Shown here one piece after another: positions 30,087 through 41,759 of a stretch of 64,000 nucleotides of DNA (positions are counted from its first letter, which is position 1; the number at the start of each line of letters is the position of its first letter). The stretch spans positions 26,089,439-26,153,438 of the forward strand of contig CM050450.1 in the NCBI GenBank assembly GCA_027563935.2, in the 5' to 3' direction. Under the pieces are notes generated by a model. That model was given only the letters and a program-made list of their open reading frames with translations. It did not search any database and was not told the DNA's origin. A program made the translations under genes and the position numbers. The DNA comes from Costus lasius (taxonomy: Eukaryota; Streptophyta; Magnoliopsida; Zingiberales; Costaceae).

Positions 30087-33000
30087 ACTGGAATCCTCCG
30101 AGCAATTCTCAGTTCGGCCAAACGTAGGCGGAAAAACAAAGGAGACCACTGCCGCATATTAATTATATGTTAACTGTTTAGAAATCAAACGACGTGATGT
30201 TTAGTCTGAACGGAACTAATTTAGGGCACGGCTCCGCTTTTAGCTTTTAATAAAATAATTTAAAAATCTATTTAGTAATAAAAAGTAGAAAATAAATATT
30301 AAAACAAAAGTAGATATATAGAATATTATAATTTGATATTTTTGTCACTTTTGTTCTTTTTAAAAAATAATTTATATAATTTTGTTTAAATTTTTTTATT
30401 TTAAATAATTTAAAATTTTAATATTAAAAAATAAAATATATTATTATTTTAAATAATTTAAAATAATAAATTTATTTATTATTTTAAATTTTAATAATAA
30501 TTAAAAAAATAATTAATTAAATATTTTATAAATTTTAATAATATAATATAATATAATAGTGTAATATACTACAGTACAACACAGATATAAAACTATTAAC
30601 GACATGGACTAAATAGTTATAGAATTTGAACTCAGATTAACCTATTTTTTTTTTGACACCCAGTGACAACTAATTAGCTGAAAAGGCAAAAAAGTAGAAT
30701 GATTAATTAATTGTTTAGTCAACGAGCGGATCCATGACGTTGATCAGTTGATCAGAAATAGGTGAGTCAGACGTGGACGTAATGGTCAATCAAAAGGAGA
30801 GCGTTAGACAAATGAAAAAAAAGTCAAAAATGATGGTAAATTAGTCAATTAGGGGGTGTGAATAATTAATTAATAACGCAAATAGAGAGGGGAGGGGGAG
30901 AGACACGATGACGTGACAAGTAGTGCACTCAATCAAAGCCTTGTCTCTCGATATTCTTACACATTGCAATGACCAATTACACGCCTCAAACTTGAAGGAT
31001 GACAGGATAGCACCATCCAAAGGGAGAGTGATTAGGTTGATTATTTTGTGGATTAAGTAGTTTCTTTATTGATTAATTAGCTTGGATTAACTAGTTTCTA
31101 TCTTAATTAACAATTACACGCCTAATATCAAATATTTTTTTGACATTAAAAAGAAAATACGTGGCATTTGTTCAACAAAGAACAAGTGTCCACTCTCTAG
31201 AAGAAGAGGGCTTGATCCTAGAAGAAGAGAGAGGTAGAGGAAGAGAGAAGAGTTTTGGTTAGATGGGAGGGGAAGAAAAGAAGAGAAAGTGCCTTACTCT
31301 AGAGGAGAGAAAGAGGCGATGTCACAAGCATCATTGGCTAGGAAAGTATTCAACATGTCTTATGATGCATGATGAGTACAACCTACATAGACAAGTGGCT
31401 AGGGTGGGCAAGGTTGTCATTTGCATCCTTGCGTAATTACAATGTGAGAAATAAAAATTCAGCATTAAATGGTGACTCCTCCTTTGTATGCCTTGGATGA
31501 TCTTTCCTTTGCTTCATCAAAAAATTTGAATCTCTTTCCTTGTGATGGTGTGAATGTCTTGATGACCTAATTGCTTTGACCAATTGGAGCTTATGGAGCT
31601 TGAAAACCTTCCTTGATCAGCTAAGGGAGCTTCCTTGTTTTGTCTTGGGGAAGCTTGCTGAGTTCTTCGCAATTAAAAACATTTCCTTCATAATTTGGGT
31701 GACACATTAATGTTTTGTTTAAATTTTGAAAGATTTTCTTTTGTTATGACTAGCTCATTAATGTTTATCCATTAATCTCTCGATTGGTGGATCTTGGTTG
31801 ATTGTGTTTTGAAGTTCTTCCTTTTGATGGTGCAAATGACTTGATTGATGGATGAGGTGGCTGATTTTCTTCCTTGATGAAGGGACCATTAACTCTTTGA
31901 AAAGCTACGTTGTAAGTCTTGAAGCTTGAGTCTTCACTTGAATTGAGTTTGAAGCTTAACTTTTTTTTCTTTGGAGCTAAAGTGAGCTTATGAGCAAGTT
32001 TAGCACTTGAGAAACTTGTCTGTATTACATTATAATGCAAAAGATGAACCACCATGAACTAATCCTACCATGAATGCATGAGTTAATTTTTAGCTCATGG
32101 GGTGGATGGATACATGAGTTACAAAGACAATTTATCGTATTTGGATTTACATGCATACATGGGGATCTATGCTAAATTTAACCTATAATGATGCATGCAA
32201 TGCAAGGAGTGGAAGCTTAGAGGGTATCCTCAAACTTGGGTAGCCTAAGGTTCCATTTGGTCCTATGATGGGGGTGGCTTGTGCCTTTATTATTAACCCA
32301 ATTATGTGGGCATGACTCAGTCACCTGGGTATGGCGATTGCTTGTCTTTGACTTAATGAGAGAGCTGCTTGACTTTGACTTGATGAGGTGGCCGATTGAT
32401 GAGGTGGTTCATGAGGTGGCCAATTGTTGAGGGAGCAAGGTTGGTTGTAGAATTATATTATGTCATGCTTCCTAAGTTAATTGCAATCTATTACATAAAT
32501 CTAGAAATTTAAATTACATTTGAGAAAAATAAATTCCTATGCTACATAAATAAATGCAATGCAAAAATAATGCTTTGATTCAAAATGTTGAGTCTCCAAG
32601 ATGAATTAGGATGATATGGGCACTGGGCACCCATATCTAATTGATTATTTCCTATTTGGTAGTAAGTTAGATGCTCCTACATTATGTAGTTGACTCAAGG
32701 AGATTGAGTTATGTGAGGAAATTGTGCAAATTGGCTTGAGATTTTTCATTTTGACTGGATTGTGCAAATTAAAACTTTACCATATAATCAAATTGGGTAA
32801 ATATCTTAGACTAGATTCATGTTAAAATACCTTATTTTATATAAGGATGAAATTAAATTATTCAAATAAAATTTGACCATATAATCAATTGCTATTTAGT
32901 TCCTCAACTAGAAACTTTTTAATGAGTATTTAATTGACCTACTTTGTTAGGTGTTTCACCTCTTGTTATGTTGCTTCGTTATTTATTATGTTGCTTCGTT

Positions 33001-33225
33001 ATTTAAACAAGGGCGGTGTAATTAAACTAACGCATGCAATGGCACACGTGTTAATTAATTAACAAGCTGTATGTGTACCACGGTTGGCTTGCTCATTAAA
33101 TTCTCCCACCAAATTAAGCACGATCAACCAATCGTTCAATACCTTCTTTTTCTATTTAATAAATGGTAACTTTTTATCTCCTTCAGCTTTTTAATTAAAC
33201 TCTCTAGATTTTCCTTTTTAGTAAA

Positions 33226-33246
33226 ATATATATATATATATATATA
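33226..33246. repeat. (AT)n microsatellite
   Basis: An uninterrupted run of about ten TA units. Confidence 0.9.
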
Positions 33247-34087
33247 ATTTTTGTACGAATCTTATTTGTTCATTGGACCACAAATTGATCCACTTAATAT
33301 TTCTAAATGAATTGACTGCGATTGGGGAATTAATCAATCCATGAATGTGACATGACATGAAGAAATTAATTTATTTATATTTATATTATATTTAATAAAT
33401 AGCTAACCACAGAAGAAACTCCTGTATGCTGATCCTGATGCTGATGCCTGATGGCGGACATTTATAATTTACTTAAATAAGAAAATTCTATATTTGATAC
33501 TTTATTTATGAATTAAATTTTCTTAAGATTGCGGTGGCTAAAAAGATCAAAACATGTCTATCTAACGAATCCAGCGGATCCTGCTTGTCGGTTAGATGCG
33601 GCATGTTGGTGGGTTGTCTGCTCGAGTACACACTTTTGTTTTCCTTTTATCGTCGGTGCAAGGAAATTAATATATGGTCCTCCCATTCCCAATCTGACTG
33701 GTAAATTAGAGGGAGGGCCCGCGGAAATTAATAATGTCCGGCCAATAATGACGCAAGAGGTAGACCCCGCCGCGAAAGAAAAATGCCGCGTGCTGCTGCT
33801 GAGCGCGACTGGCTCACACGTATGGCATTGGCTCCTGATGTGCCAGACCCGGGTCAACCAGATGAAACCCAATGATTTTTTATTTATTTATTTTTTTTTT
33901 ATTTTTTATTTTTTTTTAGAAAACCCAGTGATTCAAGCCTGCAACTACCCATCTCCAGCTGTTGGAGCATTAATAAATTGGCCAACTAACAATCTGGTGC
34001 GTGACGCATGCTCGGGATTTGAAAATTGAGAAATTTTGGATTGGTTGAGGAGTCGTCAATTAGTGAGGTAGAGTACGCGCGTGGATG

Positions 34088-34139
34088 GTTGGACTCCGAC
34101 TTGGATGTGTTTGAGCCAAGTCGGAGCTAGACGTCCAAC
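34088..34139. repeat. Short hairpin with bulge
   Basis: GTTGGAC and TCCGACTTGG pair with CCAAGTCGGA and GTCCAAC around an 11-base loop, with a six-base bulge on the right arm. It could be a small MITE core or a transcript hairpin; no flanking duplication seen. Confidence 0.6.
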
Positions 34140-35267
34140 TACCTTAGTTGATCCATAGGTTAGTTGTACAATGAAGTGTTAATCTAACCATATTATTGTC
34201 CAACGTTGGAGAAGACAATTAAGGCTCTGTCTGGCTTCATCAATTGTTACCCCTCTAAGAAATAGTATTTCTTATTGTAATAATTCAACGAATTATAATT
34301 AATATATGATTGATTTACTTATGAATATTGTTTTTTTTTTGTTTATGAAACATAGTTTATTTAGATAATGCAACGATTTACACTAAGATGTATTATTATT
34401 ATATTCTTACTATTTTAGTATAGTTAATCTACTTAAATTAGTTTAATTGATTTATTACAATGATTGAATAAAGTGAAACATTTATAACTTAGTTACTAAT
34501 TTTGTAGGCAATGATTGGCCATGAATATATTTCTTGCCATTAAATGATTATTATTACAGTTGATAACAACATATATCTAGAAAACTAATGCATTATAATT
34601 TAAAACATGTCATGAAATATGCTCTTATTCATTTTATTTCAAACATGGCAACTCCAAAGCAACATGATTATGTTGTAATTTATATGTGAAAGTATTGAGT
34701 TATATGTGAATATTGAAAGCAAATTTAAGTATCAGGCACTCTAGTTTTAACAAAGGTGTGATTGAATAATAAATTTATTAATTTCAATCATATAATATAA
34801 TAGCATATTGTTTGTAATATAATGTGCAAAGATATAGTAAAAATTAATATATGAGAGTTGTTTCTTTGTCCCTAAATAATTTTATCTTTGGTAACACCTT
34901 TTTGTAATATCGTTTTCTTGTCTATGAGAATGAAGGCTTTTTCATTCTTTTTGATTGTTAACAACAAGAGATGACTGAGATTTCATGGGAAAACTTTATT
35001 CTAATTCTTCAAGATAGAACTAATCTTTTCTTATAGAAATTGCATTCCATGCGGCAAAACTTGTTCCTTTTTTTTTTTTCCCTAACAAACTTAATAAGAT
35101 ACTACACTAGCGATGGAGAACAATTCAACATTCCAAATAATGAATCAAAGACATCTTCAAACTAAATTGATTCAATGGAAAAACTTCACTCATTAGAAAG
35201 ATAAAATGATGTCCCTATTAATGGCATTAAGGATCTATAGCTTACAAGATCCATATCTCAGATCTAA

Positions 35268-35396
35268 GGCCTATTTTTTTGGAGAGAATCCACAGAGGAG
35301 AAAAAAGAAAATACAAAGTATCTGAATGTAAAAGCTACTAGATTCATTGTATTTTCTTTTCTCTCCGCTATGGAATCTCACCAAAGAAATAGACCC
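35268..35396. mobile_element. Tourist-like MITE
   Basis: A 129 bp element with long imperfect terminal inverted repeats of about 50 bases each: the left end GGCCTATTTTTTTGG corresponds to the reverse complement of the right end, GGGTCTATTTCTTTGG, and pairing continues through AAAAGAAAATACAA. It is flanked by TAA on both sides (35265-35267 and 35397-35399), the three-base target typical of PIF/Harbinger and its Tourist-like MITEs. It has no coding capacity and would depend on a Harbinger transposase elsewhere. Confidence 0.8.
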
Positions 35397-35450
35397 TAAA
35401 GTTGCAGCTAAATCTAGAGCCAAGTCTTGAAGATAGTGATCAACTCAAGA

Positions 35451-35480
<30 letters not shown>
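35451..35480. repeat. (AAT)n microsatellite
   Basis: About ten ATA/AAT units in a row. Confidence 0.9.
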
Positions 35481-35481
<1 letters not shown>

Positions 35482-35678
35482 TAAAAGGCGATTCACTCAT
35501 TTCTAGAGTTCACTTGGTAGACTTTCATTTTCTTCATTTATTGCTAGTGTATCAACAATAAATTCATTATATTAACACCAATTAATGGGGATTAAATTTT
35601 GTCATCCAAATAGTGCTTAGAGTCAATCTCAATTCCTTAACTAGGATGGATCTATATACTTTGGATTGAGCTCATGTC

Positions 35679-35865
35679 ATACAATGATGAAGACCTTTAA
35701 TGGTCCCTTCACTACTCATCAACTATACTTGGGTTCCTTACTATGTGATCTGCACAAAAATACACATTGAAATACAATGATGAAGACCTTTAATGGTCCC
35801 TTCACTACTCATCAACTATACTTGGGTTCCTTACTATGTGATCTACACAAAAATACACATTGAAA
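35679..35865. repeat. Tandem duplication, 93-base period
   Basis: Two adjacent copies of a 93-base stretch starting ATACAATGATGAAGACC. I find a single difference (TGCACA against TACACA), so the duplication is young. Confidence 0.9.
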
Positions 35866-36166
35866 ATGCCGAAATGTCCTTTGTTGATGCTCTTAAGTGA
35901 TAAAGATCCTAAAGAGTGTTTTCAATTACGTGCCGTGTTGGGCATGTCTTTGTTGTGGGTGGCCAAGTTTTGATGTCATTAATGGCATTGATGAGTAAAT
36001 GTTGCATGGAGAAGTGGGCATGGAAGAGGCCTAAAGAGTAGTCAATGGACATATCCTACAACTATATAAGACCCAATACTTGGTTTTTATAAAAAAGTTT
36101 CATGGTCTTTCTACTACTTATAGATTGCCACATTGATCAACTGTTTCATTGTATCAATGTGCCGAG

Positions 36167-36795
36167 TGTCACGCCTGTAATTAGCATAATAAATTTTTAA
36201 TTAAAATACACATGAGTCAAACAAACAAACAAGGCGGGTCGAACCCGCAACTTGTCACACCGGACAATGGGTAAAGGTTCCACTCGGAACTCAGTGCCAA
36301 GGCTCAGCTAGATGGATGTGTAACCGACTCAAACAGGCGCAGGTGGCTGACATTGAGTTACCCCACGGGCATCCACAAGCAAGTGGCAGAGTCACGTGCA
36401 GCTCTACCACGCGCAGGCGGACGAAGGCATCTCACGGTGTTGCACATAGGTGATGGGAAAACCAGACGACACCCACTCGCACACAGGCGAGTCCAGGGGA
36501 GAAAGGAGAGTCACGCACAGGCGACGGAACCAGGCGGCTGGCCTCAGTCGTACACATATGACATGCCGCTGGAAGAACCGAGTTAGCACGCAGGCGAACA
36601 CTAGGTCCGGGATTTCACGTGCGCAGACGGCCAAAACCTTGGGGGGAGCATGGGCTCGCAGGAGGAGCAGGAGGAGAAGGACATGGTCACAACATGATGC
36701 TTTGTCGGGAAGCAAAGGGAAAAATTCGCAAGGGAGCTACGAGCTCGACCGGGGAAAAACAACGGACAAGAAACACAAAAGAGGAGATGAGGGAG
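36167..36795. other. Left part of an unidentified repeat split by element G
   Basis: The base style changes abruptly at TGTCACGCC (36167), a common start of plant Gypsy LTRs, and becomes GC-rich from about 36230 with GCGCAGGCG-like repeats (36330-36660). On the minus strand, GCGGGTTCGACCCGC (36235-36249) resembles a tRNA-type B box, with an A-box-like TAGCTGAGCC about 65 bases upstream. G entered at GGGAG; the continuation is at 48652. No matching LTR end was found, so its nature is open. Confidence 0.35.
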
Positions 36796-38304
36796 TGACA
36801 CATTCCGTAAGTGCACGATTATGTCGAAGTAATATATAAGATTATCGATCCCACAGGGAACAAGGATAAATACCAGGAAATCTAAGTTTCGATAGCTAAG
36901 CAATTCGAATTATGGTTATGAAAGCAATAAGTGAGAACAGGAAATCGATCACAACAATGTGGAAGATGTCTATAAGAGAGAGATATCAGGACTTCGGTAT
37001 CCACCACGTTGATGACTCTATTTGATTTAAAACTCATCTATTACAGAAGTTCATAATATTGCATAAGGAATCTTCTCAAAGGTACAGGTCGCCCCCTCTC
37101 GGTCGGTACAACCCGGTACTTATCTAAAACAACTTCCTAACTCTCACAGTGAATTGTTTTAGATAAATCCGTTTAGTTCAGTCGAAGATTATGTTACCCT
37201 CGAGCGAATTCTAACTACTCTCGTGTTAAAAGTTTATAAGTTTTACCTAGGGAATCTGCCAACATGATCCTCCTCTTGGTCAGGATCGTGTAGACCATCA
37301 CACAATACTATGCATCCAAAGCAATATCATGAAATAAAAGCAACTAAGTAAAATATGTTCATAATAACCTCAAAATAATAGAACAAGTTCAAATCGTATG
37401 ATAGAATACATCAGCGGGCTTCAACCGAGTCCCGAAAAGGATTTTACGCTACAATACTCAAGAAAGCTTGCATAAATCTCTCTACGAGATCAGGAAAATT
37501 ACTACAAAATATTTTGGAGAGGAAGGAGAGGAAGAACCGAGCATAATCTCTAGAAATCGTGAAGATCATATGCCTCAATCTCTCGAAATCGCCTGTGAAA
37601 AGCTTTGTCGCCTGTTTCGTTCACCCTAGCCGCTTCGTGCATCGATTGCTCGCCCCTTAGGCAATAAGAAAGAGGGCTTTTATATTCTTTGGATTCGCCT
37701 CCCTCTTAACTTCCCAAAATGTATTTTTTTTTTACCTTTTTTGGAATCTTCTAGGACTTGAAATCGATAGGAAACCGAAAGAGTGTCGGACTGCAAATCG
37801 CGATCACGGGTGAACACCAATGCGTTCACCCGCCTGTGAAGTCTTCTGTGAAGTTCCGTCAGGTAAGAATTACAGGTGAACACCACCGTGCTCACCCGGC
37901 CGTGAAGTGCTCTATTCGCTTCTGCACAAGTTTCTTCCAAGAGAATCACAGGTGAACACCGATATCACGGGTAGGCCGCGAAGTGTTATGTGGACTTTCA
38001 GACATCCAGGCCAATCACCAGTGAACCCCGCGGTGTTCACCTGGCCATGATTTTCAAGGAAGCTCGGATTGAGCCCAAATTTGATGTGTAGCCTCATCTC
38101 CTCATAAGGAATCACGCCATAACTTTAGAATCTCCAAAAGCTCCAAAATTAGGTGATTTTACCTGAAATTTCACAAAGACGAGAAAAAGTGAAGATTCCA
38201 AAGCAAACAAGTAAATAAGCCTAAAAGGAGTGTAGAAACATTAAAACTAGCCTAGATTTGAGATAAAATAATGCTAGAAATCACTGTCAAAATGCAAGGC
38301 ATCA
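36796..38304 (-). repeat. Element G 3' LTR
   Basis: 1509 bp from TGACACATTCCG to GGCATCA in + orientation. Four palindromic modules lie at about 37806-38046. In the sense direction, the TATA box TATAAAAG (rc of 37677-37684) lies downstream of them. Confidence 0.93.
37677..37684 (-). promoter_or_regulatory. TATA box of G LTR promoter
   Basis: Reverse complement of CTTTTATA, giving TATAAAAG followed by CCCTCTT; also at 48026-48033 in the other LTR. Same spacing to the palindromic modules as in C. Confidence 0.65.
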
Positions 38305-39201
38305 AATATTCCCAGACTTAGATCTTTGTTTTTCCTTAAGTAATAAACTAAGGTAAATTGCATGATAGGTGTGAAAGTAATTGTTTTGATCTAAAGTATA
38401 CATCCAAATCAGAAAATCTCTATGAACAATCCATGATCTAGATAGAAGAAGTCAAGTGATTAGAAAATGTCTAAAATGTTCAGAAGTTAGGTCCCACAAT
38501 TCCTAGAATTCAAGGAATCTAGCCAACAGCATACAAAGAACTCAATCAGGACTCAAGGAACTCAAGGAACGAATAGGTAAATGTGTATCTAAATATGAAA
38601 TCACATGTATACTACCAGCATATCATCATTGAACATTCACAAAAAATATTTAACCCATTAATGAACAGTCTCAAGCATCCTAATCAAAAGATTTCAAAAT
38701 CATAGAACAAACGGATATGATCAAAGAGTATTTTCTAATTGGATGGTGCATTCAACATATCATAATATTCTAAACCAAGCATGAATTCAATCTCAAGGAT
38801 AAACCTAGCTATCATAGGATCAAAATTTGAATGACATCTTCAAAATTTGGATCAACCACTAAAGCATATTAAGCACATGACTAAAGCTTCAGTCGTATCA
38901 AACATGTAGATGCCTATAATATGATAACAACCGTACCTCATTCAATCTAAAATCATGACAGAATTAGCTCAACCACATAGGAACACAATGAAATGAGGAA
39001 ACATCACACGATACTAACATAGCACATAGAGACAAATCCAAATATCATACATCAAAGTCTGGGGGCCTGAAGATAGGACTAGAGCAACCAAAGATAAGAA
39101 ACTAGAAAGGAGACAGCTCACCCACTCTAAATATTGCATAGTCCTCTATGCAAAAGCCCTGTATGTGAGAGGAGCGGGTGGGAGGCCGAGCGCTGTGAGG
39201 C
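38305..39201 (-). other. Noncoding 3' region of element G
   Basis: AT-rich; between the third gene and the LTR. Next to the LTR, in sense orientation, AAGTCTGGGAATATT is the likely plus-strand primer site. No ORF worth naming. Confidence 0.7.
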
Positions 39202-40689
39202 TTACTTCTTCCTTTGCAATCGAGAGCCTTGAGCTTTGGAGCTCTTGCCCTTGCTGCGATACGAGTAATCGGGTTGCTCCTCCTTCGAAGAGTCGATAAC
39301 CTACACCATATTCTCCTCAGAAAGAAAGGCCAACCTCTCATCCATGGAAGACAACTTCTCTCAAACCGAGTTCATCATCTTTATCTGGCGCTCCATCCCG
39401 GTCTCCATGGCTCGTTGTCGGTCCCCCTAGGAGGACTGCTCCTTGCGAAAGCATTGAAAGCCAAGGTCCATCTGATCCTAGACCTCTCCCTGGAGAAATA
39501 ATTCTCCCCCCTAGCGAAGCTGCTCTTCGCGCATCTCTTGCAGAAGGGCCAGCATGGACCCGGTGGAAGAGGTGCTGCCGAAATGAAAGGCGCCGGGGGC
39601 AAGAGGAGCTGTATCTACAAGGCTGGGCTATGGGTCGGTGACAGGCTACATCCTCTAGTTCTTCTTCTCGCGCATAGTGGTGAGCTCAGTGTTGGGCAAT
39701 GGGAGGGAGAACTAGCTGCCTTTGAAAGTGGGGCAGTAGGAGTCATCCGGCAGATCAGTAGCTTCATGGCAACTCATGACTCGATATCGAGCCGGTTACT
39801 ACCACGAGCCTCTGCAGTTCCATAGGGGATGACTCCAAAGGAGACTGACAGTGGTGTGATCAGGCCGCCCATAACAATGGTGCCCTTCCGCGAATGCGCG
39901 ACCCGGCTAAACTGCTTCTCCAAATAATAGCCTGAATTTACCTGAAAAGAATGCAGCATAGCCCATAAGTAAAATAACTCCAATTGACAGACCATACTGT
40001 AACTCTCACCACGGTCGAAGACAGTGTGGGCCAGAACCCAGATGATGGAGGCCCTAACAACTTGAGCTGAGAAGTTGTGCTCATTTGTGATTTCCCCTCA
40101 AAAGTTGTTCTTAGAGTAGTCTCGGGGTATCTTGCACATACAGGGTTCCAAGAAGCCGTAAACACCGTGCAGCTGGGCCAAAGTCATAGAATGTTCAACG
40201 TAGCCCAGCCGAAAGGTGAGAAGTCTAGGATCATTGTCAAGGATGGTCTTCGCCTAAATGTCGATGGAGCTAAAGAACTCAAGTGTGAGCCCGATATATG
40301 TGGGGTGGACCATGTGCAAGAACTGGCCCCAGCCAATATTTGAGTACATAAATTTCACATCATCAAGTAAGCTGAGCATACCCAACATCCCTCTATCCAG
40401 GTAATGCATATTGATGACTCTGCATTGGACGAGCAGGTTATAGCAGTCTTCCACTTGGCATTACGAAATATGATGCCGAACTCGTTCGGCATTGGAGCGA
40501 AGGCTTGCGCTGACGACCAGAGGATGGTTGCTGTCGCGTTCAAGGAGGTGTGGTCTGATGACTCTTAGATCGCGGCGGAGGAGGATATGATGGCGGCATA
40601 GGAGTGTATTCATCATCGTCCGTCGAAGAGTCAAAAACTGGGTGTGAAGTATAGCGCCGAGAGACCACAACTTTCCGTTTGAGTGCCAT
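39202..40689 (-). pseudogene. ATHILA ORF-1-like gene (env position) of element G, broken
   Basis: Starts at ATG 40689 (MALKRKVVVSRRY), matching the starts in C and H. The acidic SSTDDDE cluster and a Pro-rich stretch follow. The ATHILA domain can be followed across frames: NIGWGQFL, TYIGLTLEFFSSID (near 40260-40340), FTYGLCCIL near 39960, and the block KGTIVMGGLIT (near 39870). The end encodes a Lys-rich tail, SKGKSSK followed by QRKK, and a stop at 39202, like the C copy. Several stops and at least three frameshifts break it. No hydrophobic membrane span is conserved among C, G and H. Function of this protein in Athila elements is unknown. Confidence 0.82.
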
Positions 40690-41001
40690 AAGAGATTGAG
40701 AATATGTGTGCTTGTACCTTGGTAGTGTTGAGGAAGAGGAAGGAGCATATCAAAAACAGCAGCAGACGTCGGCGGTGAAAGAGGCGAGCAAGGGTAGCAA
40801 AACCAGGAAGCAGAAGAGAATCCCAGAAATTTGTCACAAATCCTTGATGTAGAGAACGCAAACCTTAGGGAAAAATCCAAATCTGAGGGAAAGAATCTGC
40901 CTAGGAGTAATGAGAAGTAGATTGATCGCCCAAATAGGAAGGATCGAATCAAGAAGGAGAGGCGGTGGCGCAAGGATGGTGAAACCCTACCCGTGACTTC
41001 T

Positions 41002-41009
41002 CATATATA
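41002..41009 (-). promoter_or_regulatory. TATA-like box before ATHILA-type gene in G
   Basis: In sense orientation TATATATG, 313 bases before the gene start and just downstream of six palindromic modules. The order modules, then TATA, then gene repeats the LTR layout. Confidence 0.45.
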
Positions 41010-41032
41010 CGACAAGGTTTAATTGGAAGCAT

Positions 41033-41490
41033 TGGTGAACACTAGCATGCTCACTCAACCATGAAGGTCTCTGGAAAGTTTAGGCGGAAACGAAAGCACG
41101 GGTGAACCTCGACAGGTTCACTCGCCCGTGAAGTCCTCTGGAAAATTTTGGTCCAGTCAGAAATGCAGCATGTTCACCCTACCATAAAGTCCTCTGTATG
41201 ATTTCAGCATGTCCAGAATCACGGGTGAACCCCGATGGGTTCACCCACCTATGAAGTGTTCTGTAAGAAAACTGCCCTGCTTGAATATAGTGGTTTTCAC
41301 GGGTGAACCCCGAGGGGTTCACCTTGCCGTGAAGTTCACTGTAAGACATCTGACATACCAATGCAGTACACTCCACGTCTGAACACTGAATTCAACACTT
41401 GGTTGCGATTATCTCCGTGAAAACCCAATTTTTTCCCCATCCACAGTAGACTTCACGGGTGAACCCCAAGGTGTTCACCTGGCCGTGAAG
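41033..41490 (-). repeat. Six palindromic modules in spacer before ATHILA-type gene (element G)
   Basis: Modules at about 41036, 41099, 41168 (half only), 41221, 41298 and 41457. The best are CACGGGTGAACCCC-NN-GGGTTCACC with GTGAAGT at the right side, separated by 35-60 unrelated bases. The modules are shared with the LTRs of G and C. The spacers between them differ, and the repeat unit is palindromic, so this is not a simple tandem repeat. Confidence 0.85.
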
Positions 41491-41759
41491 TCCTCTGTAC
41501 TGCTTAAAAATATCATCTTGAATAACTTATTCTCCAAATAAGTTCCTAAAACACAAAATAGCCCACAATCAGCAAGAATTCACAAACTAACACAATGAAA
41601 AACAAAGCAAAACTAATCAACTAAAGTGTTCATCTAAAAATAATGAAAAATCAACTAAACATCAAACAAGCAAGCAAAAACTTGGGTTACCTCCCAAGAG
41701 CGCTAGTTTAGGGTCAATAGCTTGACCATAAGGAGTTTTCAGGTCACCAAGTCTGCGGG

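Larger units (their letters stand above)
30087..36166. other. Gene-free, AT-rich intergenic stretch
   Basis: Six kilobases without a protein family that I recognise. 30241-30590 is almost pure A/T. 31192-31320 is strongly purine-rich on the + strand. 31480-32450 contains many short echoes such as GATGAGGTGG. 33500-33870 is GC-richer, and its 166-codon ORF (33529-34029) runs into poly-T and shows no motif. A 17-base match to the Copia F LTR (AGTCACCTGGGTATGGC, about 32327) hints at a decayed LTR. Smaller items are listed separately. It could be noncoding flank of a host gene, but nothing proves that. Confidence 0.5.

Noticed and set aside
33529..34029. 166-codon ORF in the intergenic stretch
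   Set aside because: No motif that I recognise, no gene-like context, and its end runs through poly-T that encodes a Phe/Tyr run. A chance ORF is more likely.
36450..36839. 129-codon Arg-rich ORF
   Set aside because: Spans the border of element G and a GC-rich repeat, so it is a chance fusion.
41033..41490. Regular palindromic repeats with unique spacers, CRISPR-like at first sight
   Set aside because: The genome is a plant's, the repeats vary, and the same units occur in LTRs. They belong to an Athila element.
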